The notes under the pieces are model-generated. The model had not been told where the DNA came from. It was given only the letters and a program-made list of their open reading frames with translations, and made no database searches. DNA of 64,000 nucleotides. Source: JAGPDF01 sp050186295. GTDB taxonomy: Bacteria > Acidobacteriota > Thermoanaerobaculia > Multivoradales > JAGPDF01. Shown here piece by piece: positions 1-8,031 of the stretch. Location of the stretch: contig JBFWYP010000002.1 of the NCBI GenBank assembly GCA_050186295.1, positions 1-64,000 of the forward strand, given 5' to 3'. A program made the position numbers and the translations under genes. Positions within the stretch are counted from its first letter, which is position 1, and each line of letters begins with the position of its first letter.

Positions 1-464
1 CTGGGCTCCTCGTCGGTGAAGCCCCGGCGCCCGTTGTCGCGCTTGTGGGGGTGGGCGGGCGGTTTCCGGGCGCGCCCCTCGGCCTCGCGCGACGACGCGC
101 GCCGCCGGCGCGGGCGGGACGAGCGCGCGGCGAATTCGTCCGCGGGCACGACCCGCGCTCCTTCCGCACGACAGCGCCCTGCCAGCTCCCGATCGGCCGT
201 GACGACCGCCCAGCGGGCAGGGTCCGCTTTCACCAGCTCGACGATCCGGTCGTCCGCCGAGCGGCCACCGCTCCAGACGACACGGAGCGGTCCGTACCGG
301 TCGGCGACGTCGGCTCGCGGCGGTCCGTCGAAGACCACCAGCACCTCCTCGCGGCGCTCCCGCGACCAGGGGAGGATCCGGCGCACGACACCCGCGGCAT
401 CCCGTGCACCGGCCTGGCCCGCGAGCCGGCCGCCGAGATTGGACCCGTCGACGAGGAACGCCAT
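1..464 (-). CDS. NYN (YacP-like) domain protein, C-terminus beyond window
   Basis: An open frame of 154 codons starts at ATG 464 and runs off the left edge without a stop. The first residues, MAFLVDGSNLGG, are the opening acidic motif of NYN/PIN-like nuclease folds. Further acidic positions follow in VFDGPP, SADDRIVEL and TADREL, the order seen in YacP-like NYN proteins, which are metal-dependent RNA-cleaving enzymes. After about residue 110 the chain becomes Arg-rich and low in complexity, which could bind nucleic acid. The start lies 9 bases after the stop of the AraC-type gene, so the two are probably co-transcribed. The family call rests on the motif pattern only; substrate unknown. Confidence 0.7.
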   Translation of the reverse strand, partial: MAFLVDGSNLGGRLAGQAGARDAAGVVRRILPWSRERREEVLVVFDGPPRADVADRYGPLRVVWSGGRSADDRIVELVKADPARWAVVTADRELAGRCRAEGARVVPADEFAARSSRPRRRRASSREAEGRARKPPAHPHKRDNGRRGFTDEEP

Positions 465-473
465 CCGTCGAGG

Positions 474-1310
474 CTATCGAACCGGGCCCGGGCGGTCCGC
501 CCCGGCCGGCGGCGTCGCGAGCGACCTGGCGTAGCTCGCCGGCGAGTAACCGACGAGGCGGCGGAAGTCGCGGATGAAATGGGCCTGATCGGAATAGCCG
601 AGATCGAAGGCGAGGGCCGCGAAGTCGCGCACGCCGCCCGCCGCGATCCGCTCGGCCGCTTCGTGCAGCCGGTAGCGCTGGATGATCCACTTCGGGCCGA
701 CGCCGACGTAGTCGCCGAGCAGTCGCTGGAGACGGCGCAGCGGAATCGCACAGCCGGTCACCAGCTGCTCGACCCGCACGATGGTGCGGTCGGCGGCGAC
801 GCGCCGGACGATGGCGGAGACGAGCTCGATCGTCGGGTCGTGAGGCGGCCGGCGGCTGCGCAGGAACTCCTGGATCACGGCGAACGCCTCCGCGTGCGAG
901 CCCTGCGACAGGGCGCGGCGTTCGAGCGCCTCGGCCTCCTCGCCGAACGGCTCGCGCAGCGGCACGGTGCGATCCGCGTACTCTGACGCTGGCCGCCCGA
1001 TCCAGGGACGGATCGCGCCGGGATGGAACTTGACCCCGAGCACCCTCCCCTTCCCCTGCTTGACGCGGCGGTATCTGCCGGTGAAGACGCCGGCGAGGGC
1101 CGAGGCGTCCTGCTCCACCACGAGCTGGAACGAGGGATGCGTCAGCACCTCGCTCGTGTGCGGCGCGTCGAGATCCCACTCGACGGTCCACAGGTGCTCG
1201 ATGTACGGAGCGAGATCCGCGTCCGGCCAGTAGCGCGCATAGCCGGCGAGCGGCGCGTCCGAGCGCCGGTGGAGGATCCCGCGGGGGGCTTCGTTCTTGG
1301 GCCGCAGCAT
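474..1310 (-). CDS. AraC-family transcriptional regulator (DUF6597 + HTH_18)
   Basis: This 278-residue protein has an N-terminal ligand-type domain (about residues 10-125) like DUF6597 and a C-terminal double helix-turn-helix (about 170-265). The second HTH carries the AraC signature LGYSDQAHFIRDFRR followed by GYSPASYAR. Such proteins are cytoplasmic DNA-binding regulators. I chose ATG 1310; a TTG five codons upstream (1325) is also possible, and neither has a clear Shine-Dalgarno. It is divergent from the DUF3224 gene, with about 66 bases between starts, so it may regulate that gene. The NYN gene follows closely downstream. Family is firm; effector and targets are not visible. Confidence 0.88.
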   Translation of the reverse strand: MLRPKNEAPRGILHRRSDAPLAGYARYWPDADLAPYIEHLWTVEWDLDAPHTSEVLTHPSFQLVVEQDASALAGVFTGRYRRVKQGKGRVLGVKFHPGAIRPWIGRPASEYADRTVPLREPFGEEAEALERRALSQGSHAEAFAVIQEFLRSRRPPHDPTIELVSAIVRRVAADRTIVRVEQLVTGCAIPLRRLQRLLGDYVGVGPKWIIQRYRLHEAAERIAAGGVRDFAALAFDLGYSDQAHFIRDFRRLVGYSPASYARSLATPPAGADRPGPVR

Positions 1311-1376
1311 GTCGCGTTTGTTCAATCGCCCGGAATCCGGTCGAGGCTAGCATCCGCCCGTCACGAGGAGAGTCCC

Positions 1377-1880
1377 ATGAATCCAGCCGTTCCGAAGCTC
1401 GCTGCCGCGGCCGCCCTGTTCCTCGCCGGTACGATGGCGCTCGCCGGCACGGAAACCGGGAAAGGAACCAGCATGCCGCATCACGTCCGAGGACCGTTCG
1501 ACGTCAAGGTCGCGCCGGTCGCCGATCAGCCGTATCCGGAGGGGACCCGTCTCGGTCGCTACTCCATCGACAAGAAGTATCACGGCGAGCTCGACGCCGT
1601 CGCCACCGGCGAGATGCTGACCGCCGGAGCTCCGGTCGAAGGATCCGCCGTCTACGTAGCGATCGAACGGGTCGAGGGAACGCTCGCCGGTCGCCGCGGA
1701 ACGTTCGTCCTGCAGCACACGGGGCGGATGTCCGGCGCCGGCACCGAGCTCGAGATCGTCGTCGCTCCGGACTCGGGGACCGGGGAGCTCACCGGACTCA
1801 GCGGCCGGCTGCAGATCGAGTTCGGCCCGAAGGGCGAGCACTCCTACGATTTCGAGTATCGCCTCGAACCCCGCCCCTGA
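1377..1880 (+). CDS. Secreted DUF3224 domain protein
   Basis: This 167-residue protein starts at ATG 1377 behind a GAGGAG ribosome site at 1365-1370. Residues 1-23 look like a signal peptide (hydrophobic stretch ending in ALAG). The mature part matches DUF3224 proteins, small beta-barrels with the sequence RYSIDKKYHGEL, then GEMLTA, and a C-terminal half rich in GTFVLQHTG and GTGELTGLSG. Function of DUF3224 is not established. Family members usually lack a signal peptide and are about 130 residues long; here one is added. It lies divergently beside an AraC regulator, a plausible regulator-target pair. Confidence 0.82.
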   Translation: MNPAVPKLAAAAALFLAGTMALAGTETGKGTSMPHHVRGPFDVKVAPVADQPYPEGTRLGRYSIDKKYHGELDAVATGEMLTAGAPVEGSAVYVAIERVEGTLAGRRGTFVLQHTGRMSGAGTELEIVVAPDSGTGELTGLSGRLQIEFGPKGEHSYDFEYRLEPRP

Positions 1881-1907
1881 GCGGGCGGCGGGGTTCCGGT
1901 TCCGCGA

Positions 1908-3215
1908 TCAGGTGATCTCGATCGGGCGGATCGACTCGAGGCCGTGTCCCTGCGGGCCGGTCTCGCGCTTGCGCAGGAGCGCCGCGAAGAAGAACCCGAA
2001 GAGGCTCAGCAGCATGAACATCCAGAGCATCGGAGTGTAGCCGCCCGGGTTGTCGGCGCCGGCCTTGTTGGCGTCGTTCAGTCCTCCCGCCGTGAGGTTG
2101 AAGGTCATCATCCCGATGTTCTGGATCATGGTCATCAGTCCGTACGCCGTCCCCAGGCGGTTCGGCGCGACGAGGTAGGGAACCGCCGGCCAGAGGACGG
2201 CCGGGACGAGCGAGAAGGCGATGCCGATGAACGCGGTCGAGATCCAGAGGTTCGCCTGGGTGAAGGCGAGCAGCGGGAAGACGGCGAAGAGGAGGAACGA
2301 ACCGAGCGCCATGAAGAGCGCCCGCCGCCCGATCCGGTCGACCATCAGCCCGAAGAGCGGCGTAGCGAAGATCGCCGCCAGGAAGACGTAACCGTTCAGC
2401 GTGCCGGCCTCCTGCAGCGAGAGCCCGTGGGCGTGCTGGAAGTACTTGATCGCGAACGTGCTGCGGAACGGGAAGATCACCGAGTAGAAGGTGACGCACA
2501 AGCCCACGATGTACCAGTAGGAGCGGTCGAAGCGCACCAGGTCGCCCCACACCACGCGGTCGGTGGGTGCCGGCTGCGTCAGCGTGTACCGCTTCTCCGC
2601 CGCCGCCTCGAGGTAGTAGTAGACCAGCGCTCCCAGCACCATGATCCCGGCGAATCCGGCCGCCAGCCACAGCGGCTGCTGCCAGCCGGCGTCGTAGAGC
2701 GGCTTGGCCCAGCTGGTCGACATGTCGGCGCCGTACGATCCGGCGCGGGCGATGCTGAGGTTCACGCCGAAGGCGAAACCGAGCTGGCGGCCGACGAACC
2801 ACTGTCCGATCGCGACCGTGATGGCGACGATCATCGACTCGGCGCCGAGACCGAACACCAGGCGGCCCGCCGCCATCACCGGGAAGATCGGCGAGATCGC
2901 GGTGAGCAGCGCGCCGACGAAGCAGATGACCGCGAAGAGCAGCGTCGACTTGCGGGTGCCGATCCGGTCGACGATCACGCCGCCGACGAGCACCATCAGG
3001 ATGTTCGGGAAACTGTAGATCGCGTTCAGCGTTCCGATCTGGGTGTCGGAATAGCCGAGCAGACGCTGCAGCGAGTCGGCCAGCGGTCCGATCGAATCGT
3101 AGGCGTAGTAGTTGCCGAACATCGCCACGCTGATCGCGATCAGCACGGCCCAACGCCAGGACGCCGGCGGCGGCCCCTTCGGTTCGATCCCCGTTCCCGG
3201 TTGCAGTTCGCTCAC
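1908..3215 (-). CDS. MFS transporter (MFSD1-like)
   Basis: This 435-residue inner-membrane protein has about 12 hydrophobic segments split by a central loop near residues 195-225. The MFS motif A is visible in the loop between helices 2 and 3 (GGVIVDRIGTRKS) and again in the second half (GLMVDRIGRRAL). The overall pattern, with LGYSDTQIGTLNAIYSFPNI near the start, resembles MFSD1-type transporters. The start is GTG 3215 behind a GAGGGG stretch. No substrate-defining neighbour is present; the sulfatase gene lies upstream on the same strand, 109 bases away. Substrate unknown. Confidence 0.85.
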   Translation of the reverse strand: MSELQPGTGIEPKGPPPASWRWAVLIAISVAMFGNYYAYDSIGPLADSLQRLLGYSDTQIGTLNAIYSFPNILMVLVGGVIVDRIGTRKSTLLFAVICFVGALLTAISPIFPVMAAGRLVFGLGAESMIVAITVAIGQWFVGRQLGFAFGVNLSIARAGSYGADMSTSWAKPLYDAGWQQPLWLAAGFAGIMVLGALVYYYLEAAAEKRYTLTQPAPTDRVVWGDLVRFDRSYWYIVGLCVTFYSVIFPFRSTFAIKYFQHAHGLSLQEAGTLNGYVFLAAIFATPLFGLMVDRIGRRALFMALGSFLLFAVFPLLAFTQANLWISTAFIGIAFSLVPAVLWPAVPYLVAPNRLGTAYGLMTMIQNIGMMTFNLTAGGLNDANKAGADNPGGYTPMLWMFMLLSLFGFFFAALLRKRETGPQGHGLESIRPIEIT

Positions 3216-3324
3216 TGGACCCCTCGCTTTCGTCCCGCGATCCTATGGTCGATCGGCGACCTCGCCAAATCCCGCTCCCGGGCAGCCGCGGAGATCTCTC
3301 CGCGGAGGCGCAACACACGGCGCG

Positions 3325-4680
3325 TCAGAGATAGCCGAGAGCTTTCAGGCGGGCGATCGTCTGCTCGTCGATCGATCCTCCGGGCGGAGCGAGCGAGCCC
3401 AGTCGAGCAGCGACCTCGGCGGCGTGCTCCACGAGGTCGGCGGGCGGTGGAGGTTTTGCCGCGGCGAGATTCCGCAGCTCCTCCGGATCGACAGTGAGAT
3501 CGAACCGGAGCAGCTTGCGGTCACGGATCCGCCAGACGCGCTTCGTCCCCGCCTCCACCAGGCCGACCTCGAGCAGTCCGGCCTCGCGTTTTGCCGGCAC
3601 GTTTCCGCGGGTCTGGACCGCGCCCTTGTGCGCCTGGAGAAAGAAGCGGCGCTGCGCCGGAGGCGCCGCGCCGTCGGCGAGGACCGCGCTCCAGTCGAAG
3701 CCGACCATCCGCGAGGTCGCGGGCGTCGCATCGCCGCCCAGGAGACCCAGCACCGTCGGTGTCACGTCGAGCAACGAGGCCGGCGATGCGAGAACCTGCG
3801 GCGCGATGCGCCGCGGCCAGACGATCCCCAGCGGAATCCTCACCGTGGGTTCGTAGAGATGGCGCCCGTGACCCCAGTAGTCGTGTTCGCCGAGGCTCTC
3901 GCCGTGATCGGCGGCGAAGACGACCAGCGCTCCGGGGCCGAGCGCCTCCGGCGCCAGCAGCCGGTCGAGGAGCCGTCCGATCGCTTCGTCGGTGTGGGCG
4001 ATCTCCGTGTCGTAGCGGTCGACTTTGCCGGCGCCCCCGGGCCGCACACCGAGTCGCGGTGCGAACTTCCTCTGCAGGTCGTAGGGCGCGTGCGGATCGA
4101 CGAAGTGGATCCAGAGGAACCAGGGCAGAGCCTGCAGGCGGCGTTCGCCCCGACGCTCCATCCAGTTCCCGACTTCGGTCACCAGCTCGTCGGCGCCGGC
4201 CTCCTCGCCGACCAGGCCCCACCAGCGCTTGTGCATCAGCACTTCGATGTACTCGTCGAAGTGCTCCTCGAGCCCGGTCAGGTCGGACCGCAGCGTCCAG
4301 TTGGTCACGAAGGCGGCGGTCCGGTAGCCGCGCTCCCGGAGGATGGTACCGAGGGACGGCAAACCCGGCCGGATCGGCAGGGCGTTGCGCGAGGCACCGT
4401 GGACGTCCGGTTCGAGAGAGGTGAGCATCGACGCCATCGACGGCGCCGTCAGGGGCTCGGGGGTCCGCGCGACAGCGAATCGCGCCCCCCGGGCGAGCAG
4501 CGCATCGATCGCCGGCGTCGTCGGACGCCGGTAACCGTAGGACGACAGGTGATCCGCACGCAGCGCGTCGACGGTGACCACCACGACCGAGGGGCGCTCC
4601 GTACCCGCGTCCCCGGCCACCGCCCTGACCGGGACGGAGAACGACGCGCACAGAGCCAGAGCGACCCAGCGACCCCTCAT
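3325..4680 (-). CDS. Sulfatase-family hydrolase (alkaline phosphatase superfamily), Thr at nucleophile position
   Basis: A 451-residue exported protein; residues 1-23 form a signal peptide, and ATG 4680 is the start that includes it. The fold is recognisable from VVVVTVDALRADHL (metal Asp38), the nucleophile segment near residues 76-84 and the distal metal motif ADHGES. In sulfatases the nucleophile is Cys or Ser, matured to formylglycine within C/S-x-P-x-R. Here the segment reads LTAPSMASM, with Thr78 at that position and no Arg. Thr is the nucleophile in phosphoethanolamine transferases of the same superfamily, so this may be a phosphohydrolase or transferase instead of a true sulfatase. 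The C-terminus IARLKALGYL is common in this subfamily. Divergent from the two-component operon. Confidence 0.82.
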   Translation of the reverse strand: MRGRWVALALCASFSVPVRAVAGDAGTERPSVVVVTVDALRADHLSSYGYRRPTTPAIDALLARGARFAVARTPEPLTAPSMASMLTSLEPDVHGASRNALPIRPGLPSLGTILRERGYRTAAFVTNWTLRSDLTGLEEHFDEYIEVLMHKRWWGLVGEEAGADELVTEVGNWMERRGERRLQALPWFLWIHFVDPHAPYDLQRKFAPRLGVRPGGAGKVDRYDTEIAHTDEAIGRLLDRLLAPEALGPGALVVFAADHGESLGEHDYWGHGRHLYEPTVRIPLGIVWPRRIAPQVLASPASLLDVTPTVLGLLGGDATPATSRMVGFDWSAVLADGAAPPAQRRFFLQAHKGAVQTRGNVPAKREAGLLEVGLVEAGTKRVWRIRDRKLLRFDLTVDPEELRNLAAAKPPPPADLVEHAAEVAARLGSLAPPGGSIDEQTIARLKALGYL

Positions 4681-4832
4681 GACCACCAACTTCGGACGGA
4701 ACACCCCCTGTCGACCCTCTCGCGCAGCGCCGGTGCCGCGAGTCTCCGACTCTACCGTGCCGGGCGCCGCCCGGCCGGGTCCGGTCCCGCCGCCTTGCCA
4801 ACGGGCGGAATTTCGCACACCATCGACAGCCC

Positions 4833-6203
4833 GTGCGTCGCCTTCCACCACGACTCCTGCTCCGCGGAGCGCTGCTCGGCGCGCTGCTGTTCCTCCTCGC
4901 CTGGAGTCTGCTGCGCGGAGCACCGGCCGCTTCGGCCGCGGGATGGAGCTCCAAGCTGATCGTCGACGTACCGCTGGTCGTGGGCACGATCGTCCTGGTT
5001 CTCCTCATCTTCCGCTCGTTCGGCGAGCTCTACCGCGAGCTCCGCGCCCGCAACTCCGAGCTCGAATTGCTCTACGAGGCGGCCCTCGACATCTCCGGCG
5101 AGCTCGAGCTCGAAACCGTTCTGCAGAAAGTGGTGGACCGCGCGCGCCAGCTTCTCGACGCGCGCTACGGGGCGCTCGCGGTCTACGACGAGACCGGGGC
5201 GATCGCCCGGTTCCTGACCAGCGGGATCAGCTACCGGGAGCGCCAGGACCTCGGGGCGCCGCCCCGGGGAAAAGGCCTCCTCGGCGAAGTCCTGCATCAC
5301 GGCGAGAGCCTGCGCGTCGCCGAGATCGGCGAGCATCCCCGATCCGGCGGATTCCCCGCGAATCATCCGCCGATGCATTCGCTCCTCGCGGTCCCGATCC
5401 AGAGCCGCTCGCCCTGGCGGGGCAACCTGTACCTCACGGACAAGCTCGGCGCGGCGGAGTTCGATGCCGACGACGAGCGGACCCTGCAGCGGTTCGCGGC
5501 CCAGGCTGCGCTGGCGATCAACGCGGCGTACAAGCACGGGCAGCTCCGCGGCTCGGCGGTCGCCGAGGAGCGCCAGCGGATCGCCCACGAGCTCCACGAC
5601 GGGCTGGCGCAGGTCCTGGCGTCGGTGATCACGAGCTCGCAGGCGATCCGGGAGTACGTCCGCAACGGCCGGCTGGACGAGGCGACGAACCTGCTGGAGC
5701 AGTTGCGGGAGGCCGCGGACTCGACCTACAAGGAGACGCGCGAGGGAATACTCGCCCTGCGCGCGGCCGCCGCCGGCGCCGAACGGTCGCTGGGCCGGAT
5801 CCTCAGCGAATATCTCGCCGACTGGCAGGAGCGGACCGGGATCTCGGTCGATGCCAGAATCGACGAGGAGGTCGATCTGCCGAAGAACATCGAGCTGCAG
5901 GTCGTGCGCATCGCCCAGGAGGCGCTCGCGAACGTTCGCAAACACGCGAGCGCCACCCGGGTAGAGTTCGTCCTCGAATTCCAGGAGACGCAGTTGCGTC
6001 TCCTCGTCCGCGACGACGGCATCGGCATCGGAGCTCCGGCGCACGGCAGCTCGGGCTCGCCGCGATTCGGACTGGCGACGATGCGCGAGCGGGCCCAGTC
6101 GATCGGCGCGACGCTGCAGATCGCGCCGGGCGACGGCCGGGGAACCCGGGTCGAGCTGGAGATGCCGACCGAGGTCGGAGTACTGAGCGGGAATCCTTCA
6201 TGA
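4833..6203 (+). CDS. NarL-type sensor histidine kinase with GAF domain
   Basis: This 456-residue membrane kinase starts at GTG 4833. Two hydrophobic helices (about 9-29 and 42-63) are followed by a GAF domain (about 85-235), a HisKA_3 dimerisation/phosphoacceptor helix and an HATPase_c domain. The phosphoacceptor is probably His255 in AHELHDGLAQ. The N box QEALANVRKHA (Asn367), G1 box RDDGIGIG and G2 box FGLATMRERA are intact. The stimulus is not evident; the GAF domain lacks obvious Cys pairs or a heme motif. The stop codon overlaps the start of the response regulator (ATGA at 6200-6203), so the two are translationally coupled. Confidence 0.92.
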   Translation: MRRLPPRLLLRGALLGALLFLLAWSLLRGAPAASAAGWSSKLIVDVPLVVGTIVLVLLIFRSFGELYRELRARNSELELLYEAALDISGELELETVLQKVVDRARQLLDARYGALAVYDETGAIARFLTSGISYRERQDLGAPPRGKGLLGEVLHHGESLRVAEIGEHPRSGGFPANHPPMHSLLAVPIQSRSPWRGNLYLTDKLGAAEFDADDERTLQRFAAQAALAINAAYKHGQLRGSAVAEERQRIAHELHDGLAQVLASVITSSQAIREYVRNGRLDEATNLLEQLREAADSTYKETREGILALRAAAAGAERSLGRILSEYLADWQERTGISVDARIDEEVDLPKNIELQVVRIAQEALANVRKHASATRVEFVLEFQETQLRLLVRDDGIGIGAPAHGSSGSPRFGLATMRERAQSIGATLQIAPGDGRGTRVELEMPTEVGVLSGNPS

Positions 6204-6853
6204 GACTTCTCATCGCCGACGATCACGCGCTCTTCCGCCAGAGCCTGAGCAGTCTGCTGGTGGCGCGCGGTCACGAGGTCGTAGGACACGCGTCGGACGG
6301 GCGCGAAGCCGTCCGGCTGGCGCACGAGCTGCGCCCCGAAGTGGTCCTCATGGACCTCTCGATGCCGAACTTCGACGGGCTTGCCGCGACCCGGCTGATC
6401 GCCGCCGACCTGCCCGAGATCCGGGTGGTCATCCTGACTGCCTCCGACGACGACCAGAAGCTGTTCGACGCGATCAAGTCGGGTGCGCAGGGGTTCATTC
6501 TCAAGAACATCGACGCGGACGCCTTCTTCGCCCAGCTCGAGGGGGTCGTCCACGGCGAGCCGGCGCTCAGTCCCGGCCTCGCCCGCCGGCTGATGCGCGA
6601 GTTCTCCGGTCCGCGCGAGAAGTCGTCGGGCGACCCGGACGCCCTCACCGACCGCGAGACCGACGTCCTCACCTGCCTCGTCGACGGAGTGACTTCGAAT
6701 CGCGACCTCTCCGTCCGCCTCAACGTCTCGGAGAACACGATCAAGTTCCACATGCGGAACATCCTCGACAAGCTCCACCTCGGCAACCGTGCGCAGGTCG
6801 TCGCCTACGCACTGCGCCATCGCCTCGTCGATCCGCCCGTCGGAGACCGCTGA
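6200..6853 (+). CDS. NarL/FixJ-family response regulator
   Basis: This 217-residue cytoplasmic protein has a receiver domain (about 1-120) with acidic pocket ADDH at the start and phosphoacceptor Asp52 in LMDLSMPNFDG. A LuxR-type HTH (about 147-207) contains LTDRETDVLTCL and SENTIKFHMRNILDKL. It starts at ATG 6200, overlapping the kinase stop by four bases, and is the evident partner of that kinase. Target genes are unknown; the sulfatase divergent from this operon is a candidate by position only. Confidence 0.95.
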   Translation: MRLLIADDHALFRQSLSSLLVARGHEVVGHASDGREAVRLAHELRPEVVLMDLSMPNFDGLAATRLIAADLPEIRVVILTASDDDQKLFDAIKSGAQGFILKNIDADAFFAQLEGVVHGEPALSPGLARRLMREFSGPREKSSGDPDALTDRETDVLTCLVDGVTSNRDLSVRLNVSENTIKFHMRNILDKLHLGNRAQVVAYALRHRLVDPPVGDR

Positions 6854-6880
6854 GCACGGCCGCCGGCGGCGGAAGTACCG

Positions 6881-8003
6881 CTAGATGTTGTCGGCGGCGT
6901 CCGCCGGGCTGGCGATCTTTCCCTTGAGCCAGGCGTCGAGGAACGGGTCGATGTCGCCGTCGAGCACGGCGTCGGTGTCGCCGCTGGTCTCGCCGGTGCG
7001 GTGATCCTTGACCATCCGGTAGGGCTGCAGGACGTAGCTGCGGATCTGGCTTCCCCAGGCGATGTCCATCTTCGCGCCCTCGATCTTGTCCTGCTCGGCC
7101 TTGCGCTTCTTGAGCTCGAGATCGTAGAGCCGCGCACGCAGCATCTTCATCGCCTGGGCGCGATTCTTGATCTGGCTACGCTCGTTCTGGCACTGCACGA
7201 CGATGTTGGTCGGCAGATGCGTGATGCGGATCGCCGAGTCGGTCTTGTTGACGTGCTGGCCGCCGGCGCCGGACGAGCGGTAGGTGTCCACCCGCAGGTC
7301 CTTGTCGTTGATCTCGATCTCGATCGTGTCGTCGACCTCGGGATAGACGTAGACCGAGGCGAAGGAGGTGTGGCGCCGCGCCTGCGAGTCGTAGGGGCTG
7401 ATCCGCACCAGACGGTGGACGCCGTTCTCGCCGTTCAGCAGGCCGAAGGCGTGGTCGCCGCGCACCGCGAAGACGGCGCTCTTGATCCCGGCCTCCTCGC
7501 CCTCCTGACGGTCCATGAGCTCGAGGTCGAAGCCGCGCTTCTCGGCCCACTTGACGTACATGCGCAGCAGCATGTCGGCCCAGTCCTGCGATTCCGTGCC
7601 GCCGGCGCCCGAGTTGATCGCCACCAGCGCGTTCTTGTCGTCGTCCGGGCCGGAGAGCTTGAGCGCGAGGTCGAGCTTCTCGAGCTCGCTCTCGAGCCGG
7701 TTCGCGAACGACACCGCGTCCGGATCGGCCTCGCCGTCGTCGCCGGTGAGCTCCACCCAGGTGTCGAGCTCCTCGGCATCGCTGCGCAACCGGCGGAGGT
7801 TCTCCACCTTGCGTTCGATCTGCCGCCGCTTCTGCATCAGCGGCGCGGAGGCGGCCGGCTTGTCCCAGAATCCCGGCATCTCCATCTGCCGGTCGATGTC
7901 CTTCAGCTCTTCTTCGACCCCGGCTTCCTCAAAGGTACCCCCGGATCGTCGAAAGCTCCTCGCTCAGACGGGCGAGACGCTGCTGCAGGTCGGTGGCGAG
8001 CAT
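6881..8003 (-). CDS. prfB: Peptide chain release factor 2 (programmed +1 frameshift at 7931)
   Basis: RF2 releases peptides at UGA and UAA codons. The gene is two frames: 24 codons from ATG 8003 to an in-frame TGA at 7931-7929, then, after skipping base 7931, a frame from 7930 to the stop at 6881, giving 373 residues. The junction reads ATC CGG GGG TAC CTT TGA G, so reading continues ...IRGYL-EEAGVEEEL, matching the RF2 N-terminus. The GGQ catalytic motif is in SSGAGGQHVNK. The codon-recognition motif, normally SPF, is SPY here (ISPYDSQARRHTSF). A frame finder that ignores recoding would begin the gene internally at 7885. Convergent with the response regulator. Confidence 0.96.
7929..7943 (-). 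promoter_or_regulatory. RF2 autoregulatory +1 frameshift site
   Basis: On the minus strand the bases are CGG GGG TAC CTT TGA followed by G. The E. coli element is AGG GGG TAT CTT TGA C. The internal Shine-Dalgarno-like GGGGG, the slippery CTT and the poor TGA stop are all present at the same spacing. Low RF2 lets ribosomes slip +1 at CTT, so RF2 limits its own synthesis. The mechanism is known from E. coli; that it works here is inferred from sequence identity. Confidence 0.93.
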
Positions 8004-8031
8004 GAGCCCGAGAGGATAGCAAACCGGCGGC

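Noticed and set aside
1944..3497. 517-codon plus-strand frame over the MFS gene
   Set aside because: Low-complexity Arg/Glu/His composition typical of an antisense shadow; the opposite strand encodes a clear 12-helix transporter.
6854..6880. GCCGCCGGCGGC palindrome between the response regulator and prfB as a terminator
   Set aside because: Perfect but short, without loop or T-run; such GC palindromes are frequent here by composition.
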